A stretch of DNA of 6,688 nt from Bacteroidetes bacterium UBA3022 (GCA_002346225.1 DDYY01000090.1:1-6688), one strand, 5' to 3'. Numbered from the stretch's first letter, positions 1 to 6,688 are shown. Program-made: numbers and translations. The notes: generated from the letters alone by a model not told the origin.

Positions 1-417
1 ATCCCAACCGACCCCGCTTCAGCAGTTGGGGGAAATGAAATTGCAAGCAGATTCTATACATAGGTCAGTTTTATACCGGCCAATCTTCCCTCAGAGGGTG
101 TGCAGTGAAAAATTGATGTAAAAAAAATTTGTGCTAAAGATTAGGCTCCCAGTAGAAAGCAATTATGTCATTCGCTTGCCATGCGATGGGCAAAAACGGT
201 TGTAGAAGCCTGCTATCGCTATTGAAGGGACCTCGCTGGGTTGCAACTGGCAACCCCGACAGCACAGAATACCTTTTTCAAAGGCTTCAAGAATGCCACT
301 AAAACGTCACCATTCATCAAATAAGCTTTATTTTTCCCTGTTGGATTTTTTACAGAGAACTAAAATTGCTTTATTTGTAGCCCAATTCAATCATTTATAA
401 CCAACAAAAAAACCTTT
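1..417. other. Non-coding upstream region of the exbB operon
   Basis: No gene can be supported in this stretch. Reading frame 1 is open from the left edge to a TAG at 61-63 (20 codons) and frame 2 to a TAA at 119-121 (39 codons). Either could be the tail of an upstream gene, but neither peptide is recognisable. Two short ATG frames, 165-302 (45 residues) and 293-400 (35 residues), show no family resemblance or convincing start context. The region contains a 7-bp hairpin (GGGTTGC 238-244 with GCAACCC 250-256, loop of five) with no T-run after it, and a possible 6-bp hairpin (CCCAAC 3-8 with GTTGGG 25-30). From about 300 to 417 it becomes AT-rich, as expected for a promoter and leader. No tRNA, rRNA or CRISPR repeat is visible. 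Confidence 0.6.
370..377 (+). promoter_or_regulatory. Possible Bacteroidota-type -7 promoter element for the exbB operon
   Basis: TTTATTTG matches the Bacteroidota primary-sigma -7 consensus TAnnTTTG except at its second base, and lies 40 bases before the exbB start in an AT-rich stretch. No good TTTG-type -33 element is found at the expected distance; only a T-run near 346-351 is there, so the call is weak. The leader that follows ends in an A-rich tract (405-412) directly before the ATG, typical of Bacteroidota genes that lack a Shine-Dalgarno sequence. Confidence 0.22.
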
Positions 418-1161
418 ATGAAAAAGTTGATAGCCATTGTTGCCTTACTTGGCATCCTCATGGTACAGACTTCAAATGTTGTAATGGCACAGGATGCCGC
501 AGGTACGGAAGAAGTTGTTGCTGAAGGTGAGGGCGGAATAACCCTTATTAAGAGGTACTTTATTGAAGGTGACTATGTATTTATGTCACTGCCTTTGCTT
601 TGTCTGATCCTGGGTTTGGCTTTCTGTATTGAAAGAATCATCACACTGAGTCTTGCAGATGTAAACACCAAGAAATTACTGACCGGTGTAGAGTCTGCCA
701 TCGGAAACAAGGACGTTGAAAAAGCCAAGCAAATATGCAAAGCTACCCGCGGTCCTGTTGCCTCCATTATGTACCAGGGTTTAACCCGCACCGAAGAAGG
801 AATTGATATCGTTGAGAAATCAGTTGCTTCCTATGGTTCTGTACAAATGGGCCAGCTGGAAAAAGGACTGAGTTGGATTTCTTTGTTCATCGCACTGGCA
901 CCGATGCTCGGGTTCCTCGGAACGGTAATCGGTATGGTGCAGGCCTTCGATGATATCGCCAACGCGGGAGCTATTTCTGCCACCATCGTTGCGAGTGGTA
1001 TCAAAGTAGCCCTTTTGACTACCGTATTTGGTTTGATTGTAGCCATCATTTTGCAGATCTTCTACAACTTCATCGTAACTAAAGTGGAAAGCATCGTGAA
1101 TAAAATGGAAGACAACTCCATTTCCTTCATTGATATTCTGGTGAAGAACAAGATCGTTTAA
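418..1161 (+). CDS. exbB: MotA/TolQ/ExbB family proton channel protein (ExbB-like)
   Basis: This is the pore-forming subunit of an inner-membrane proton channel that, with ExbD, couples the proton gradient to TonB or a similar force transducer. The 247-residue protein starts with a probable signal peptide (about 1-24, hydrophobic core after MKK, likely cut near MAQ). It has a first membrane helix at about 54-72, a cytoplasmic helical part at about 80-150, and two further helices at about 152-177 and 187-218. The ExbB/TolQ signature is clear: APMLGFLGTVIGM at 161-173 and GIKVALLTTVFGL at 194-206. An ungapped comparison with E. coli ExbB keeps both pore threonines (T169 for T148, T202 for T181), but the TM3 glutamate E176 is replaced by V197, preceded by K196. 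The start is the first ATG after an A-rich leader. It is first in an operon with a small membrane gene and two exbD genes. Family assignment is firm; the energised partner is not known. Confidence 0.95.
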   Translation: MKKLIAIVALLGILMVQTSNVVMAQDAAGTEEVVAEGEGGITLIKRYFIEGDYVFMSLPLLCLILGLAFCIERIITLSLADVNTKKLLTGVESAIGNKDVEKAKQICKATRGPVASIMYQGLTRTEEGIDIVEKSVASYGSVQMGQLEKGLSWISLFIALAPMLGFLGTVIGMVQAFDDIANAGAISATIVASGIKVALLTTVFGLIVAIILQIFYNFIVTKVESIVNKMEDNSISFIDILVKNKIV

Positions 1162-1180
1162 TCTTCAAAACGACCAAAAC

Positions 1181-1501
1181 ATGGAAAATTTCCTAGTTAA
1201 TATAGCCCTTCCGGCAGCCATTATCCTCGCGCTCATCGCTGTGGGGTTGTTCGTGGCTTCTTTGCTGGTGGGTATATTTCAAAACTTACGCGGTTCGATA
1301 AAATTGTTGATCGGACTGGGCGTTATTATAGCGACCTATTTTATCAGCTACGCCATTGCTTCTGACGTAAATCCTACCAATATCTCCATGTCAGCGGGTG
1401 CGGTAAAAACTGTTTCGGCAGGGATTTATACCATGGCAACCTTGATTATTATGGCCGTTGCTGCTATGATAGGAACCTCTATCTATAACGCTATCAAATA
1501 A
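1181..1501 (+). CDS. Small three-helix membrane protein of unknown function in the exbB-exbD operon
   Basis: I do not recognise a characterised family. The 106-residue product is almost entirely hydrophobic, with three predicted membrane helices at about 7-32, 41-60 and 80-104. A short basic loop (QNLRGSIK, 34-41) joins the first two, and a polar loop (SDVNPTNIS, 61-69) joins the last two. By the positive-inside rule the 34-41 loop should be cytoplasmic, which would put the N-terminus outside. The gene begins 19 bases after the exbB stop and ends 7 bases before the first exbD, so it is almost certainly co-transcribed and probably co-translated with the channel subunits. It has neither the ExbB TxxGL-type helix motif nor the ExbD membrane aspartate, so it is not a fragment of either. 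Inference: an accessory or assembly subunit of this ExbB/ExbD complex. It is clearly a real gene given its spacing and composition; its function is open. Confidence 0.85.
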   Translation: MENFLVNIALPAAIILALIAVGLFVASLLVGIFQNLRGSIKLLIGLGVIIATYFISYAIASDVNPTNISMSAGAVKTVSAGIYTMATLIIMAVAAMIGTSIYNAIK

Positions 1502-1508
1502 TCCGGCT

Positions 1509-2060
1509 ATGGCTAAGAGTGGAAAAAAATCACCGGAAATCAACGCCAGTTCCATGGCGGATATCGCATTCCTGTTGCTGATCTTCTTCCTGGTTACAAC
1601 AGAAATTGCGATTGATGAAGGTATCACAGTAACCTTACCTCCGTACACGGATACGCCTCCTCCTCCGGTGGAATCGAATGACCGGAATACATTGACCGTG
1701 AATGTGAATTCCCGCGATCAATTACAGGTGGAAGAAGAAGTGACAGAGGTGAGAGAGTTGCGCGCCATCACCAAGCGTTTTATCAATAACAACGGTGCCG
1801 ATCCGTCTTTCTCCGACAGTCCCCAGGAAGCTATTGTCTCTTTCAAGGGTGACAGAGGTACTTCGTACGACATGTACATCAATGTCTACAACGAACTTCG
1901 TGCTTCCTACAATGACCTGAGGGATGAAGCCTCTACCAGGAAGTTTGGAAAGCCATTCGGCGATCTGATTGATACGACGCAGATTAATGAAATAAAAGAT
2001 ATGTATCCGATCAGGATATCCGAGGCTGAGCCAACAGACTTTGGCGCAGCCGGAGGTTAA
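1509..2060 (+). CDS. exbD: ExbD/TolR family biopolymer transport protein (first copy)
   Basis: This is the stator-like partner of ExbB: a short cytoplasmic N-terminus, one membrane helix and a periplasmic domain. Of 183 residues, the helix spans about 17-34 and begins with the conserved SSMADIAFLLLIFFLV motif; D19 matches the proton-carrying membrane aspartate (D25 of E. coli ExbD). Directly outside the membrane comes a proline-rich segment (LPPY then PPPP, 43-53), then the ExbD periplasmic fold with the VSFKGDRGTSYDMYINVYNELRA-type strand-helix at about 110-133. The protein is longer than E. coli ExbD (about 141 residues), mainly through a C-terminal extension (about 140-183) with an ISEAEP stretch near the end that I recall from Bacteroidota ExbDs. 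The start ATG lies 7 bases after the previous stop. It is followed after 10 bases by a second, diverged exbD. Confidence 0.94.
   Translation: MAKSGKKSPEINASSMADIAFLLLIFFLVTTEIAIDEGITVTLPPYTDTPPPPVESNDRNTLTVNVNSRDQLQVEEEVTEVRELRAITKRFINNNGADPSFSDSPQEAIVSFKGDRGTSYDMYINVYNELRASYNDLRDEASTRKFGKPFGDLIDTTQINEIKDMYPIRISEAEPTDFGAAGG
2052..2056 (+). promoter_or_regulatory. Possible Shine-Dalgarno-like GGAGG before the second exbD
   Basis: GGAGG lies 14 bases before the ATG at 2071, inside the last glycine codons of the preceding exbD. The spacing is longer than the optimum and Bacteroidota rarely depend on such sites, so it may only reflect the Gly-Gly C-terminus. It still fits a start at 2071 rather than the in-frame TTG at 2041, which would overlap the previous gene by 20 bases. 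Confidence 0.25.
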
Positions 2061-2070
2061 AAATGAAACT

Positions 2071-2538
2071 ATGTCAAAGTTTGTAAAAAAACCGCGCGAG
2101 GCTCCGGCAATAAATACATCTTCTTTGCCGGATATCATCTTTATCCTGCTGTTCTTCTTTATGGTTGCCACCAGAATGCGTGAAACCGATATCAAGGTGA
2201 AGCAGGATCTGCCCAAGGCAACAGAGATGGAGAAGCTGGAGAAAAAGGACCTACTGAGTTACATTTATATTGGAGCTCCCGGAGAACGCCTGCAAAAGGA
2301 GTTGGGAACAGCTCCCCGCCTGCAACTCAACGATCAGCTGGCCGATGTAGAAGATATTGCTGAATTTATCGACGCTGAAAAAGCGAAAATGCCCGATGAA
2401 AACAGATCAAAAATCATCATCGCCCTGAAGGTGGACAAAGACGTAAACGTGGGTATCATCACGGATGTAAAGATTGAATTGCGTAAGTCCAATGCCTTGA
2501 AACTTACTTATATCACTACCCAGAAAGTAGAGAAATAA
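2071..2538 (+). CDS. exbD: ExbD/TolR family biopolymer transport protein (second, diverged copy)
   Basis: A second ExbD-type subunit of 155 residues. The ATG at 2071 is preferred over an in-frame TTG at 2041 that would run into the previous gene. The architecture is ExbD-like: a basic N-terminus (MSKFVKKPRE), a conserved INTSSLPDIIFILLFFFMV helix at about 14-32 with the membrane aspartate at D21, then a periplasmic domain of about 120 residues ending in the family's beta-strand/helix/strand pattern (KIIIALKVDKDVNVGIITDV at 114-133, then KLTYIT). It differs strongly from the first copy outside the membrane helix: it lacks the proline stretch and the C-terminal ISEAEP tail, and has a charged segment (about 47-61) after the membrane. 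It is the last gene of the operon, with a terminator about 20 bases downstream. It may form a heteromeric stator with the first ExbD. Confidence 0.93.
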   Translation: MSKFVKKPREAPAINTSSLPDIIFILLFFFMVATRMRETDIKVKQDLPKATEMEKLEKKDLLSYIYIGAPGERLQKELGTAPRLQLNDQLADVEDIAEFIDAEKAKMPDENRSKIIIALKVDKDVNVGIITDVKIELRKSNALKLTYITTQKVEK

Positions 2539-2558
2539 TAAAGCGAACAGCACATAAG

Positions 2559-2590
2559 AAAAGCCGGAATACATCATTCCGGCTTTTTTA
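2559..2590. terminator. Bidirectional intrinsic terminator between convergent operons
   Basis: A perfect 12-bp stem (AAAAGCCGGAAT at 2559-2570 with ATTCCGGCTTTT at 2576-2587, five-base loop ACATC) is followed by T's to 2589 on the plus strand. Read on the minus strand it is followed by TTTTCTTATG, so it can end transcription both ways. It lies 20 bases after the second exbD stop and 22 bases beyond the end of the minus-strand amidohydrolase gene at 2612. Confidence 0.9.
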
Positions 2591-2611
2591 TTGCACCCAT
2601 CTTGGGGTTGG

Positions 2612-3907
2612 TTATTCTTCCAGTCCGTACTTGCCTCTGAACCGGTGGTACAGATCTTCCTGCCAGTTATCGGAGGTAACCTCCACACCGTTGAAGTAGG
2701 CGGTAACAATATTGCTTCCTGCCATGTCGAATAAATCGCGTTCGGCAATCAGAAAGGTAGCGGCCATCCCTTCATCCAGAAAACCTGTGGTGCTGTCAAT
2801 GCCTGCAATAATGGCGGCATTGCGCGTCACCATGCTCAGTGCATCTTCCGGCGACAAACCGTTGGCTGCAGCAGTACCGGCCTGAAAGGGTAGATTGCGC
2901 ATGTTCCAGTAAGCGCTTCCATCATTGCTTACAGAAATGGCGCAAAGCACTCCTGCTTCCTGCAAAATGGAAGGCAACTGATAGGGGAGGGTAACCGGGT
3001 CATCTGTGCGATAAGGTAGTCGGTGCGTGCCTGTCAATACCACCGGAATACTTCTGGCTGCCAGCTCTTCTTTGATCAGGTGGGCTTCTGCACCACCTAC
3101 AATGACCATCTGAATATCCATGGACTCTGCAAATACAATAGCCTGCATCATTTCCCTTGCGGTTTCAGCTTCGATGAATAGTTTCTGCTCTCTTGTAAAG
3201 AGTCCCCGCATAGCAGCCAGCTTCAGGTTGGGCGCATAGGTATTGTCGCGTTGCTGGTAGGCCCTCGCTTCTTCGAAAAAGGAACGTACTGCATTTACTT
3301 GTTTACCATAGTTCTCATTCGCCTTCAGTTGATAGCCATTTTCATCCCAGCTGTAGCGATAGGAAGAAGGCCAAGACATATGTATGGCATTGTCCATTGC
3401 TATGACGGCATCTTCCCAGTTCCAGGCATCGAGTGTTACCACAGAAGAGCTGCCGTGGATGGTTCCCCCGCCGGGTACAATCTGCGCCATGAGAATGCCA
3501 TTCTCCCTTACTGTAGGTATAACCCTGGAGTCGGTGTTGTAGGCAATGATAGAACGTACATTCGGATTCATATAACCTACTTCATACACATCGCTGGTGG
3601 CGCGCACCTGTTCAATTTCTTTCAGTCCCAATTGCGTGTTCAGGGCAATCAAACCGGGATACACATGCTTGCCTGCCGCATCAATAACAGTATAACCTTC
3701 GATATTGAAACGGACCACTGTGGCATCGGCTACCAAGGTCAGTTTGCCATTGTCAAACGCCATAATTCCGTTTTCAATGACTGTTCCATTGCCGGTATGA
3801 ATAACAGCATTGGTAACTACTGTGCGTTGCTCCTGGCTTTGCTGCCGGTTTTGAGCATTTGTCAGCAGGGTAAAAGATGTAAATAGTATGAATATAATAT
3901 ATCTCAT
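2612..3907 (-). CDS. Secreted amidohydrolase-like protein lacking the HxH metal motif
   Basis: A 431-residue protein of the amidohydrolase superfamily (imidazolonepropionase/dihydroorotase-like fold). A probable signal peptide covers residues 1-18 (cut near TNA/Q), placing it in the periplasm or outside. The N-terminal beta-sandwich strand set (TNAVIHTGNGTVIENG, 32-47) and a VYPGLIA turn (82-88) are typical. However, where catalytic members have GLIDxHxH, this one has GLIALNTQ (85-92): Asp to Ala, His to Asn and His to Gln. Candidate later ligands H276, H295 and D329 remain in plausible barrel positions. The C-terminus has the usual NAAIIAGIDSTTGFLDEGMAA return to the sandwich domain (363-383). 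The start ATG is 12 bases after the large upstream amidohydrolase, so the two are one operon. Inference: a non-catalytic or differently metallated partner of that enzyme. No substrate can be named from the sequence. Confidence 0.88.
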   Translation of the reverse strand: MRYIIFILFTSFTLLTNAQNRQQSQEQRTVVTNAVIHTGNGTVIENGIMAFDNGKLTLVADATVVRFNIEGYTVIDAAGKHVYPGLIALNTQLGLKEIEQVRATSDVYEVGYMNPNVRSIIAYNTDSRVIPTVRENGILMAQIVPGGGTIHGSSSVVTLDAWNWEDAVIAMDNAIHMSWPSSYRYSWDENGYQLKANENYGKQVNAVRSFFEEARAYQQRDNTYAPNLKLAAMRGLFTREQKLFIEAETAREMMQAIVFAESMDIQMVIVGGAEAHLIKEELAARSIPVVLTGTHRLPYRTDDPVTLPYQLPSILQEAGVLCAISVSNDGSAYWNMRNLPFQAGTAAANGLSPEDALSMVTRNAAIIAGIDSTTGFLDEGMAATFLIAERDLFDMAGSNIVTAYFNGVEVTSDNWQEDLYHRFRGKYGLEE

Positions 3908-3919
3908 TGTCTGAATTTT

Positions 3920-6688
3920 TTATTCGCCTACAAAATCAAAAACGGTTTCACATTCGTACTCGGGTTCTTCCCGGATAACTACCGGGGCAACCTTTGCGCC
4001 TTTCTTTTTGGCTTCTATAATAGCGGCTGTCAACCGGGCTTTCTCTTCTGCAATTTCCCGCTGCAACTGCTGGTCTGCTTCAAGGTCGTAGAGCAACATC
4101 CCGTCTACAAAAGTCATTTCTGCCCGGGCATAAATACTGAGTGGTCGGTCGCTCCAGAGTACCAGGTCGGCATCTTTTCCTTTTTTGATACTGCCTACGC
4201 GATCATCAATATGAAGGAGTCTGGCAGGATTAATCGTTACCAGTTTCCAGGCTTCCTCTTCGCTTAGATTGCCGTACTTCACAGCTTTTGCTGCTTCCTG
4301 ATTCAGGCGCCGGGCCATCTCTGCATCATCGCTATTGATGGCGGTTACCACGCCCATCTGCGTTAACAGGGCTGCATTAAACGGAATGGCCTCTATCACT
4401 TCATACTTATAGGCCCACCAGTCGGAGAAGGTAGAAGCACCTGCCCCATGTTGTGCCATTTTATCAGCGACTTTGTAACCTTCGAGTATATGGGTAAAGG
4501 TATTGACGGTGAATCCATGTCTTTCCGCCAGCTTCATCAGCATGTTGATTTCACTCTGCACATAACTATGACAGGTAATGAAGCGCTTAGCCTCCATGAT
4601 TTCTACCAGGGCATCCAGCTCCAGGTCGCGGCGCACCAGCGTGTCCTTACGCGCTAATGCGGCCTTGTAGGCAGTGGCACGCACGAAGCCGTCTTCCATA
4701 ATCTGTTCCACGCCCATGCGTGTTTGCGGATAGCGGATGCGGTTCTCATCACCCCAATTCGATTGTTTGACATTTTCACCCAATGCAAACTTTATAAAGC
4801 CATCGGCGTTTTCAAATTTCATAGCCTCAGGCGCCATACCCCAGCGCAACTTGATCAAAGCAGTTTGTCCGCCAATGGGATTAGCTGAGCCATGTAGCAG
4901 GTGGGAAGTGGTAACGCCTCCGGCAAGTTGACGGTAGATGTTGACGTCCTCACTGTCCACCACATCGCCAATTCTCACCTCTGAAGTAATAGCCTGCGTG
5001 CCTTCGTTTACACCTTTATTGATGGCGATATGCGAATGCTCATCGATAATACCTGCCGTTAGATGTTTTCCTGTGCCATCTATTACCGTGGCTCCATCTG
5101 CCTTCAGTCCTTTTCCTACCTGCGCAATTTTACCATTCTTTACCAGTACGTCGTAACCTTCCAGAATACCATCCGCTTCATTCGTCCATACTGTAGCATT
5201 GGTTATAAGGTAGTCCTTCGCCTCCGGCAAGGTTTTTTGACCATAAGCGGTAAATGGATAGATTAAGCTTCCCAGCAACAACGTATCGGCAGATGGTGTC
5301 TCTGCTTTGGCAGCGTATACATTTACTTTTTCGGCATTCCAGGTGATACGTTGTGTGCCTTTGGTACCGGTGCCGACAAATCCGGAGCCCTGCAGAATAC
5401 CACTCAGGCGGTACAGGTTATCTTGCAGGGTAAAGGATATGCTCACATTATCATAGTTGATATTTCCGGTTGCCTTAATAGTATCGGGTTCCCGCACAAT
5501 GGAGAAGGTAGGCTTGCCGGGTTCTCCGCTGATGAGTAAACCATATACGGTATCGCTCATGTGCAGGCTGTATGCGCCCCGCGGATCGTTCACCAGATAA
5601 GGCTGCACCTGCATGGGCTGGCCGTTTACCCAGCTTTCATAAATATCGGCTCCTTGCAGAAAGATGTTATCTGAGCTGATGAAGAAGTTGGCCTTTTTGC
5701 CTTTTTCAAGCGTGCCCAGCATGGATGTTGCTCCGACTATGGCAGCAGGAACTGTAGTCAGGGATGCCAGTGCAGCGTCCTGACTTAATCCATAAGCTAC
5801 CGCCTTCCGAAGCTGGTCCAGGAAGTCTTTCTTTTTTGTGAGTCGATTGGAAGTGATGGCGAAAGGTATGCCGGCAGCTGCGACCATGGCAGGGTTGGCA
5901 GGGGCCATTTCCCAGTGTTTAAGTGTGCTCAACGGCAAGACAGCTGCATCCCAGGCATCAGCTACATCCGGTACATCCGGAAAATTCAGAGGCAGTATAA
6001 GCTTGCTTCCCGATGCTTTTATTTCATCGAGTCTTTGGTAGGCATCACCGTCGTTTTCTACAATAAAAGTTTGATTGAACTCTGCACCTAAGCGCGCGGC
6101 GCGCAGCACTTCCAGTTTGCTATCCACATGCATGAATAACGGCAATTGGGGGTGCTGATTCATCGCCTGCAGGGAAAGGTCGAAGTTGACATCTCTGCCG
6201 CCGGCGGCATACCAGGCTCCGTCATAAAAGGTTTGGCGCAACAGGGCAATGACACCCATTTGGGAGCTGGGATAGCTTTGACCGGAAGAACCTTTGGAAA
6301 AGGAAAAATGCTTGCCGGCAGCAGCCATCAGCATAGCCTCATGCGGCGGTCCCGCGGTTAACTGCACCAGGGCACTCGTGCCTCTTACGATACCATCTGT
6401 TCGATGCGCGAGCACCGCACCAAATCCTATACTTCTCAGCTGACGTGCCATAGCTGTGTCAGTGGAGAAATCATCAAAAGCATTGTATTCAGGTGTGACT
6501 GCCTGGTTCCAGTTGGCTGCACGTGTGTCCATGGTTTCGTACTGCGGGCCGCTGCCGCCCTTCATCCGGGGCTTTTCAGGAATGCCGTAATTGCTCGATA
6601 GCTCAATAAATGCAGGATAGATGTGTAAACCATTCAAATCGCGCAACACTGCATCAGCGGGTATGGCTGCCTGCCTGCCTACTGCCAG
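3920..6688 (-). CDS. Large two-domain amidohydrolase, N-terminus cut by the window edge
   Basis: The frame stays open through the right edge (922 residues visible). The GTG at 6649 is not the real start, since in-frame codons before it encode a matching domain segment (PADAVLRDLNG). Residues about 1-360 form a first amidohydrolase-like module whose HxH position reads FIELSSN (27-33), so the metal histidines are missing. Residues about 365-455 are beta-rich and act as a linker or small beta domain. Residues about 490-875 form a second module with catalytic features: IIDEHSHIA with H551 and H553, GGVTTSHLLHGSANPIGGQT at about 590-608, then H707 (TCHSY), H733 (FTHILEG) and D787 (NSDD) as likely further ligands. 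A charged helix and a tail with a single Cys (EYECE) end the protein. Related Bacteroidota proteins are about 1000 residues and secreted; a signal peptide would lie outside the window. Likely a metal-dependent peptidase or amide hydrolase; the substrate is unknown. Confidence 0.93.
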   Translation of the reverse strand: MAVGRQAAIPADAVLRDLNGLHIYPAFIELSSNYGIPEKPRMKGGSGPQYETMDTRAANWNQAVTPEYNAFDDFSTDTAMARQLRSIGFGAVLAHRTDGIVRGTSALVQLTAGPPHEAMLMAAAGKHFSFSKGSSGQSYPSSQMGVIALLRQTFYDGAWYAAGGRDVNFDLSLQAMNQHPQLPLFMHVDSKLEVLRAARLGAEFNQTFIVENDGDAYQRLDEIKASGSKLILPLNFPDVPDVADAWDAAVLPLSTLKHWEMAPANPAMVAAAGIPFAITSNRLTKKKDFLDQLRKAVAYGLSQDAALASLTTVPAAIVGATSMLGTLEKGKKANFFISSDNIFLQGADIYESWVNGQPMQVQPYLVNDPRGAYSLHMSDTVYGLLISGEPGKPTFSIVREPDTIKATGNINYDNVSISFTLQDNLYRLSGILQGSGFVGTGTKGTQRITWNAEKVNVYAAKAETPSADTLLLGSLIYPFTAYGQKTLPEAKDYLITNATVWTNEADGILEGYDVLVKNGKIAQVGKGLKADGATVIDGTGKHLTAGIIDEHSHIAINKGVNEGTQAITSEVRIGDVVDSEDVNIYRQLAGGVTTSHLLHGSANPIGGQTALIKLRWGMAPEAMKFENADGFIKFALGENVKQSNWGDENRIRYPQTRMGVEQIMEDGFVRATAYKAALARKDTLVRRDLELDALVEIMEAKRFITCHSYVQSEINMLMKLAERHGFTVNTFTHILEGYKVADKMAQHGAGASTFSDWWAYKYEVIEAIPFNAALLTQMGVVTAINSDDAEMARRLNQEAAKAVKYGNLSEEEAWKLVTINPARLLHIDDRVGSIKKGKDADLVLWSDRPLSIYARAEMTFVDGMLLYDLEADQQLQREIAEEKARLTAAIIEAKKKGAKVAPVVIREEPEYECETVFDFVGE

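Noticed and set aside
293..400. 35-codon ATG frame ending just before exbB
   Set aside because: Covers the AT-rich putative promoter and leader, product not recognisable, no translation signal.
2041..2070. TTG start for the second exbD, adding ten residues
   Set aside because: It would overlap the previous gene, and the ATG at 2071 gives the normal ExbD N-terminus before the conserved membrane helix.
1722..2216. 164-codon open frame on the minus strand
   Set aside because: Spans the junction of the two exbD genes in antisense and has no family features.
3251..3886. 211-codon open frame on the plus strand
   Set aside because: Entirely antisense to the well-supported amidohydrolase-like gene, low-complexity and Ile/His/Tyr-rich product with no domain resemblance.
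5963..5980. Tandem 9-bp repeat TACATCCGG
   Set aside because: In-frame, encodes a short Pro-Asp-Val doublet within the amidohydrolase; two copies only, no sign of a repeat array.
6090..6107. GC-rich palindromic stretch GCGCGCGGCGCGC
   Set aside because: Lies within coding sequence and is explained by Ala/Arg codons; no regulatory context.
6647..6649. GTG as start of the large amidohydrolase
   Set aside because: The frame continues in coding-like sequence to the window edge and the domain begins before it; the true start lies outside.

Overview
The window looks like a chromosomal segment of a Bacteroidota species, possibly of the Saprospiria/Chitinophagia side. The phylum call rests on three things: the style of the proteins (an ExbB with a leading signal peptide, an ExbD ending in an ISEAEP-type tail, and paired large secreted amidohydrolase-like proteins), A-rich leaders instead of clear Shine-Dalgarno sites, and moderate GC. 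The class is only a guess, because no RNA marker or taxonomic marker gene is present.

Layout: 1-417 has no gene I can support. It is the upstream region of a four-gene plus-strand operon (418-2538): exbB, a small three-helix membrane protein of unknown function, and two different exbD genes. The genes are spaced 19, 7 and 10 bases apart. A strong hairpin with T-tracts on both sides (2559-2590) closes this operon. It also lies just beyond the 3' end of a convergent minus-strand pair (2612-6688): a large amidohydrolase with two catalytic-type domains, whose N-terminus is cut by the right edge of the window, and a 431-residue secreted amidohydrolase-like protein 12 bases downstream of it.

How the genes work together: ExbB and ExbD form an inner-membrane proton channel that normally drives TonB and outer-membrane receptors. 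Here one ExbB is paired with two diverged ExbDs and an extra membrane protein, and no tonB gene is visible. The second pair are metallo-hydrolase-fold proteins, probably envelope-located. Of the three amidohydrolase-like modules encoded, only the C-terminal half of the large protein keeps the HxH metal motif. The other two have lost it, which suggests non-catalytic partner or structural modules. The two operons converge, and nothing in the sequence links them functionally.

Most of the window is recognisable, ordinary Bacteroidota housekeeping or envelope content. The points that deserve a second look are the unusual ExbB/ExbD composition, the uncharacterised small membrane protein, the loss of the usual TM3 glutamate of ExbB, and the degenerate amidohydrolase modules.
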